A stretch of DNA of 64,000 nucleotides from Alicyclobacillus mali (GTDB lineage Bacteria > Bacillota > Bacilli > Alicyclobacillales > Alicyclobacillaceae): the NCBI RefSeq assembly GCF_017329565.1, contig NZ_JAFMTT010000015.1; one strand, written 5' to 3'. This document shows, in pieces, positions 59,995 through 64,000 of this stretch; the first letter of the stretch is position 1; each line of letters opens with the position of its first letter. The notes under the pieces are model-generated. The model was not told the DNA's origin and searched no databases. It saw only the letters and a list, made by a program, of their open reading frames with translations. A program made the translations under genes and the position numbers.

Positions 59995-60888
59995 TCAGAG
60001 TGGAGGAGCGGTCTCGGCAAACTGATGACCATCGAACACGTACATCCGCCCGGCCTCCATCCGCTCCGGCCAGACGGGGGACTGGCTGTGATCCGTCGGC
60101 CCATGCCCGCGGCCGACGTCCCAGGCCACGGCCGCCGCGATGGCGCGCGAGATGTACGATTTCGCCGCGGCGATGGCCTCGAGCGGCCGAGCGCCGCGCG
60201 CCAAGCTGGCGGCGATGGCGGACGAAAACGTACAGCCGGTGCCGTGGGTCTTGTGGCTTGGGACGCGGGGGGCGGCGAAAAACGTCCAGGTGCCGTCGTG
60301 GAACACCACGTCGATGGCGAGATGGCCCGCGCCCTCGAGATGCCCGCCTTTGACCACGGCATATCGCGCGCCGAGGCGGGAGAGCGCCTCTGCCGCCCGC
60401 GCCGCGTCCGCGAGCGAGCGGATGGGGATGCCGGTCAGCCGCTCTGCCTCCGGCGCGTTGGGCGTCGCGACGAACGCGAGCGGCAGCATACGCTCGATCA
60501 CGGCCGCGACATCGTCCGGATGGAGGAGCGCCTCGCCGCCTTTCGCGATCATCACCGGGTCCACGACGATGGGGCAGTCGACGCCGGCGAGAATTTCCGC
60601 GACGGCGTGGATGGCGGCGCGATCGCCGAGCATGCCGGTCTTGATGGCGTCAAAGCCCAAATCGTCGCGCACGGACTCGAGCTGCGCGCGCACGATGTCC
60701 ACGGGCAGCGGATGCACGGCCTGCACACCGACGGTGTTCTGCGCCGTGACGGCGGTGAGCACGCTCATGCCGTACACATCGAACTGGTGGGCCGTCTTCA
60801 GGTCCGCCTGGATGCCTGCGCCGCCGCCCGAGTCGGATCCGGCGATGGTGAGCATGCGCGCAACGTGGCCGTCAGGGCGTCGAAACAT
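59995..60888 (-). CDS. thiD: Hydroxymethylpyrimidine (phosphate) kinase ThiD
   Basis: A 297-residue kinase that phosphorylates HMP and HMP-P. TIAGSDSGGGAGIQADLKTA is the substrate-binding start, GMLGDRAAI and DPVMIAKGGEAL follow, and the ATP/anion motif is SHKTHGTGCTFSSAIAA. AAAGGAGG precedes ATG 60888, which overlaps the tenA end by 17 bases. Confidence 0.95.
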   Translation of the reverse strand: MFRRPDGHVARMLTIAGSDSGGGAGIQADLKTAHQFDVYGMSVLTAVTAQNTVGVQAVHPLPVDIVRAQLESVRDDLGFDAIKTGMLGDRAAIHAVAEILAGVDCPIVVDPVMIAKGGEALLHPDDVAAVIERMLPLAFVATPNAPEAERLTGIPIRSLADAARAAEALSRLGARYAVVKGGHLEGAGHLAIDVVFHDGTWTFFAAPRVPSHKTHGTGCTFSSAIAASLARGARPLEAIAAAKSYISRAIAAAVAWDVGRGHGPTDHSQSPVWPERMEAGRMYVFDGHQFAETAPPL

Positions 60889-61570
60889 CCTGCACCGCCT
60901 CCTTTGGAAGCCACGACTCGCCGCGGTACGCCATGTCGAAGAACCGGTACTCGAGGTGGCAGCTTGCGACGAACGCCGCCTCCACCCGGCGAGCCCGCTC
61001 GGGCGAGAAGTGGGCGGCCTCGCGATCGATCATCGCGAACAGGCGGTGCGTGGCGTCCTGCATGCCGGGATCGGCGTAGAAGCGGATCCAGGCCGCGAAG
61101 GGGTGATCTGGCCTCTCCTCGAGAATGGGTTCGAGCCGCTGGCCGATCTCGACATACACGTGATGGCACGGCAGGATGGCCGCCACGAGTTCCGCGAAGT
61201 CTCCGCGCGCCGCCGAGGCCAGGAGGTGACTCTCGTAGTGGTGCAGGGTGGGCAGCTTTGGCCGGCCCTCCACGTCCTTGGCCGTCGCCCCCGCGTAACT
61301 GAGCAGGTTGTCGTGTGCTTCGGTTTCACCGCCGAGAAGAAGCGCCATGCGCCCGTGGAAGTCGGCCACGTCTTCGTGCCTTGGCGCGAGCGCCGCGGCA
61401 TGCGCGAAGACGCGCAGATAGGTCTCCAGATACGGCTCGTCCTGGCTGGCGTAGCGAATGGCCGCTTCTTTTGGGAGGTTCCCTTCGGCGATTCCTCGCA
61501 CGAACGGATGGCGCAGGATGGCGTCGAGAATGGGATTGGACATGGCAATGAGCGATGCGGAAAAGGACAT
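60872..61570 (-). CDS. tenA: Aminopyrimidine aminohydrolase TenA
   Basis: A 232-residue helical enzyme that hydrolyses degraded thiamine pyrimidines for salvage (aminomethyl-HMP to HMP). HPFVRGIAEGNLPKEAAIRYASQD is the N-terminal signature, ILPCHHVYVEIG holds the catalytic Cys and HLEYRFFDMAY the final Glu. ATG 61570 lies eight bases after GGAGG. That ribosome-binding site can be paired in a hairpin under the TPP switch. Confidence 0.93.
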   Translation of the reverse strand: MSFSASLIAMSNPILDAILRHPFVRGIAEGNLPKEAAIRYASQDEPYLETYLRVFAHAAALAPRHEDVADFHGRMALLLGGETEAHDNLLSYAGATAKDVEGRPKLPTLHHYESHLLASAARGDFAELVAAILPCHHVYVEIGQRLEPILEERPDHPFAAWIRFYADPGMQDATHRLFAMIDREAAHFSPERARRVEAAFVASCHLEYRFFDMAYRGESWLPKEAVQDVSTP

Positions 61571-61577
61571 GGAAAAC

Positions 61578-61595
61578 GCCTCCTCTACCGGAGGC
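61578..61595 (-). promoter_or_regulatory. Hairpin hiding the tenA ribosome-binding site
   Basis: On the minus strand GCCTCC (61595-61590) can pair with GGAGGC (61583-61578), the ribosome-binding site of tenA. This is the kind of stem by which a TPP switch would block translation. Confidence 0.55.
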
Positions 61596-61623
61596 CATAA
61601 GGGGAACACGGGAGGGGTCCCAT

Positions 61624-61712
61624 GCGCCACTTTCCTACGCTGGCATTACCCAGGTCAGGTTCAAAGGGTTCGGGGTGTCCCCCCGTCTCAGCTTTCGCTC
61701 CCCTAGTGGCAT
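61624..61712 (-). promoter_or_regulatory. TPP riboswitch for tenA-thiD-thiM-thiE
   Basis: Minus strand: GCCACTAGGGGAGC, GCTGAGAC, the ACCCTTTGAACCTGA core and CTGGGTAATGCCAGCGTAGGAAAGTGGC make a complete thi-box. The end GCCAC/GTGGC (61706-61710 and 61626-61630) forms P1. It should shut the salvage operon when thiamine pyrophosphate is abundant. Confidence 0.96.
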
Positions 61713-61786
61713 CCAAGCTCGTTCGCATTCTATCATAGCATCTGAGAGAACCGCTGGCCATGGCGGCCTGCGCTGGGGGCGTTTCC

Positions 61787-62596
61787 ATGCGCGTGCGAGA
61801 CGTGATCGCGGCCCTTGAATCGATGATGCCTTGCGACGACCGGGCCATCTCCGTCGATGGCCTCGTCTGCGGGGATGCGGAGGCGCCGGTTCGCGCCATC
61901 GGCGTGACGTTTGTCGCATCCGTGTCCGCCGTGGAGGCGGCGCGGGCGAAAGGGATTGATCTTCTGCTCAGCCACGAGGGCGCCTTCTTTCGCCACCAAG
62001 GCGACGCGCCCGATGCGGATGCCGTCGCTTCACAGAAGAAGCGGCAATTGCTTGATCTCGGCGTCGCCGTGTATCGCCTGCACGATCGGCCGCACCGCAC
62101 AGCGCCCGACTGGATCGCCGAGGGGCTCGCGGAGGCGCTTGGGTGGGCGGCGGACGTGCGTCTGCGGCTTGCTGTGCCGTGCGACGTGCCGGTCGCCGTC
62201 TGGCCGGAAGGCCGGCCTATGGACGACGTGGTGCGGGAGGTGTGCGCTCGGCTCGGCCTGCCGCGCGTGCGCATCTCCGGCCGCGCTGACGTGGTGCGCC
62301 GCGCCGCGCTTTTGCCCGGCTACCGGGGCACGGGGGATCTCGTCGCCCACGTGTTCCAAGAGACGGGCGCCGATGTGGTGTTGGTCGGCGAGGGGCCGGA
62401 GTGGGAGGCCATGGAGTACGCGCGCGATGCCGCCGAGCTGGGACTTTCCCGCGCGGTGTTATGGCTCGGTCACCAGGCGAGCGAGTCGCCGGGCATGCGC
62501 CGTATTGCGGAGGCTTTGAGGCTCCACTGTACCGTCCCAGTCTTGTGGTTGGATCAGCCCCAGGCGTACACGTGGTTTGAGGGCGGGGATGGCTGA
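61787..62596 (+). CDS. NIF3/DUF34-like dinuclear metal protein, short paralogue
   Basis: A 269-residue protein with DLLLSHEGAFFRHQG and YRLHDRPHRTAPDWIAEGLAEALG, which correspond to the metal-binding HH and HxxxD segments of NIF3 proteins in changed form (SHEG replaces HHPLxF). The C-terminal GADVVLVGEGPEWEAMEYARD replaces the usual H-x-x-x-E motif. The PII-like insert of the long paralogue at 18.2 kb is missing. Start ATG 61787 after GGGGG; ATG 61760 is possible. Activity may differ from YqfO. Confidence 0.75.
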   Translation: MRVRDVIAALESMMPCDDRAISVDGLVCGDAEAPVRAIGVTFVASVSAVEAARAKGIDLLLSHEGAFFRHQGDAPDADAVASQKKRQLLDLGVAVYRLHDRPHRTAPDWIAEGLAEALGWAADVRLRLAVPCDVPVAVWPEGRPMDDVVREVCARLGLPRVRISGRADVVRRAALLPGYRGTGDLVAHVFQETGADVVLVGEGPEWEAMEYARDAAELGLSRAVLWLGHQASESPGMRRIAEALRLHCTVPVLWLDQPQAYTWFEGGDG

Positions 62597-62687
62597 TGTA
62601 TGCTCGGTCATCGACCCGCATGTTTCACCACGGTTGAGGCGCCCGAGTTCCCATCGGTCCCGAACAGTGGAGAGAGGATGAAGGTTC

Positions 62688-63632
62688 GTGTTCGACACCC
62701 TGTCTATCGCACAACTCGTGCGGTCCGTCGCACAGACGGATCGATTCCGCCGTTGGCGAGGCATTTCGCTCGCTCTGCTCGGCTCCGTATTGTGGGGCGT
62801 CTCCGGAACAGCGGCACAGGTTTTGTTCCACGCCTATCACGTCGATCCGGCGTGGCTCGTCGCCGTTCGAATGGCAGTCTCCGGCGTGCTGCTCCTCGCC
62901 GCCGCCGGTTGGACCGCGGGTCCGGCCGCGGTTTGCGCGCCATGGCGATCCCGGGCGTCCGCGTTCCGGTTGACGATCTTTGGCCTCGCCGGACTCCTCG
63001 GCGTCCAGTACACCTACTTTGAGGCCATTCGGACGGGAAATGCGGCAACCGCCACCGTTCTCCAATACATGGCCCCTCTCGTGATTGTCGCGTATGGGGC
63101 CGCGCGATCTCGTCGACTGCCTTCGCATCTGGAAGTCATCTGCGCGGCGCTTGCCATGTCAGGTTGCTTTCTCTTGGTCACGGACGGCCATCTCGGGCGG
63201 CTCGCGGTCTCCGATGCCTGCGTGATCTGGGGGCTTTTGTCGGCCGTCGCTGTAGCCGTCTACACGTTGTATCCCGTACCGCTGCTTGCCACTTTCGGCC
63301 CGCTCGTAGTCACGGCCTGGGGGATGCTGATTGGCGGTTCCGCCATGGTGGCCATCGGCCTGCCTCACAACGGAATACCTGCGCTGCCGTTTGGCGGGTG
63401 GTTTCTCGTCGGCTTTGTCGTGTTGTTCGGCACGCTCGTCCCGTTCTATTTGTATTTGGCGAGCCTTCGCGATATCACTCCGGCGGACGCGAGCCTCGTC
63501 GCGAGCGGCGAGCCGCTGGCGGCGACTGCGCTCGCTGTGACCGTGCTGCATCAGCCCCTGACCTGGGCAGCGCTACTTGGCATGGGTTGTGTCCTTTTGA
63601 CGGTGACGCTTTTGGCGCGGGCGAAGTCCTAG
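62688..63632 (+). CDS. EamA/DMT-family transporter
   Basis: A 314-residue protein with ten predicted helices in two EamA repeats: SVLWGVSGTAAQVLF near the N-terminus and SAVAVAVYTLYPVPLL in the second repeat, with ASLRDITPADASLVASGEPL before the last helices. It is an exporter or uptake protein of metabolites; the substrate is unknown. GTG 62688 follows GAGGATGAAGG. Terminator 80 bases later. Confidence 0.88.
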   Translation: MFDTLSIAQLVRSVAQTDRFRRWRGISLALLGSVLWGVSGTAAQVLFHAYHVDPAWLVAVRMAVSGVLLLAAAGWTAGPAAVCAPWRSRASAFRLTIFGLAGLLGVQYTYFEAIRTGNAATATVLQYMAPLVIVAYGAARSRRLPSHLEVICAALAMSGCFLLVTDGHLGRLAVSDACVIWGLLSAVAVAVYTLYPVPLLATFGPLVVTAWGMLIGGSAMVAIGLPHNGIPALPFGGWFLVGFVVLFGTLVPFYLYLASLRDITPADASLVASGEPLAATALAVTVLHQPLTWAALLGMGCVLLTVTLLARAKS

Positions 63633-63709
63633 ACGACGAGTGCCCGCGCGCGGCCCGGGCTCGTCTGCCGAATGAGCGTTGTGGCGAAAACGAGGACCGT
63701 GTACAAGAG

Positions 63710-63739
63710 AACGCCGCCCTGCGTAGGAGCGGCGTTTTT
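63710..63739 (+). terminator. Intrinsic terminator after the EamA gene
   Basis: AACGCCGC (63710-63717) pairs with GCGGCGTT (63729-63736), followed by a T-run to 63739. Confidence 0.9.
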
Positions 63740-63766
63740 CAGGAAGATACGAGCATTCCGTAGGAA

Positions 63767-64000
63767 TTAGTTCAATTGAACCGTCGCTTGTGCGAGACTC
63801 AGCATTCCGCCTTGGATCACCATGTCCACGTTCTTGGTCAGGTTCGTAGGCACGTCGAATACGACGTTGCCCGACATGGAGACGCCGGGGTTCAATTGGT
63901 TTGAGCCTTTTGCAGAATGACTGATTCCATCGCGAGCGAAAACCACGCACACTTCTCGTGAAAGATAACTCATTCCATAAAAATCCTTTTCTGCTGTGTG
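63767..64000 (-). CDS. Probable DUF4352 (telokin-like) protein, 5' part beyond window
   Basis: The last 77 codons of a minus-strand frame that stays open to the window edge. The end, NQLNPGVSMSGNVVFDVPTNL then LTKNVDMVIQGGMLSLAQATVQLN, resembles the C-terminus of DUF4352 extracellular Ig-like domains (L-N-P-G-x-x-x-x-G-x-V-x-F-D-V-P). An internal ATG at 63973 is probably not the true start because AEKDFYG continues upstream. Such proteins are usually lipoproteins of unknown role. The coding DNA is less GC-rich than the neighbours. Confidence 0.6.
   Translation of the reverse strand, partial: HTAEKDFYGMSYLSREVCVVFARDGISHSAKGSNQLNPGVSMSGNVVFDVPTNLTKNVDMVIQGGMLSLAQATVQLN

Noticed and set aside
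1..64000. CRISPR array, insertion sequence, prophage, tRNA or rRNA
   Set aside because: No spaced direct repeats, transposase or phage motifs, and no tRNA-like cloverleaf or rRNA segment were seen on either strand.

Overview
The window looks like chromosomal backbone of a GC-rich, endospore-forming Bacillales bacterium, most like Alicyclobacillus; this is inferred from gene content and order, not from a 16S gene. Spore markers are YqfC/YqfD, a GerA receptor operon, an alpha/beta-type SASP, a Spo0E-like protein and PAS histidine kinases. The order phoH-pgpH-ybeY-dgkA-era-yqzL-recO-dnaG-sigA-trmK-NIF3 is the classic Bacillales housekeeping block. I see no tRNA, rRNA, CRISPR array, insertion sequence or prophage gene. 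Genes are tightly packed, often with ATGA/GTGA overlaps, and GTG and TTG starts are common.

Layout. 1-5.7 kb: end of prmA, rsmE, mtaB, an unusual Nudix-DeoC fusion, a convergent Na/Pi cotransporter, rpsU and yqeY. 5.7-19.3 kb: the sporulation/housekeeping block through dnaG-sigA, trmK and a NIF3 protein. 19.3-27.2 kb: arginase-like protein, RNase P RNA of the A-type layout, acetyltransferase, DUF3311 plus sodium/solute symporter, DUF2231 protein, a two-component pair and namA. 27.2-33.9 kb: a structured, terminator-bearing leader RNA ahead of a PAS histidine kinase, a DUF1284 protein, and gerAA-gerAC-gerAB on the minus strand behind a sigma-G-like promoter. 33.9-43.9 kb: HMA protein, secreted SGNH hydrolase, panD, PiT phosphate transporter, metAA, Spo0E-like gene, a divergent lgt homologue, Ppx/GppA phosphatase, SASP, HAD hydrolase, queE-queD and an HxlR regulator. 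43.9-50 kb: cobalamin salvage (cobT, adenosyltransferase, B12 riboswitch, btuF-btuC-btuD) and an AIM24 protein. 50-52.4 kb: MarR repressor and efflux pump. 52.5-58.6 kb: cydABDC, cytochrome bd oxidase and its ABC assembly exporter. 58.5-61.7 kb: tenA-thiD-thiM-thiE thiamine salvage on the minus strand under a TPP riboswitch. 61.7-64 kb: a second NIF3-like protein, an EamA transporter and the end of a probable DUF4352 protein.

The genes form coherent modules: B12 uptake and adenosylation flank one cobalamin riboswitch; thiamine salvage genes share one TPP switch; cytochrome bd is next to its assembly transporter; the MarR promoter has its -10 box inside a palindrome. The observations most worth a second look are the unassigned leader RNA at 27.4 kb, the Nudix-aldolase fusion, an Lgt homologue lacking signature residues, the type-A RNase P RNA, Spo0A-like box pairs before dnaG and before the Spo0E-like gene, a 16-bp palindrome before cydA, and a recurring habit of placing stop codons inside perfect GC-rich hairpins. 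Coordinates and motifs were read by eye; no database search was run.
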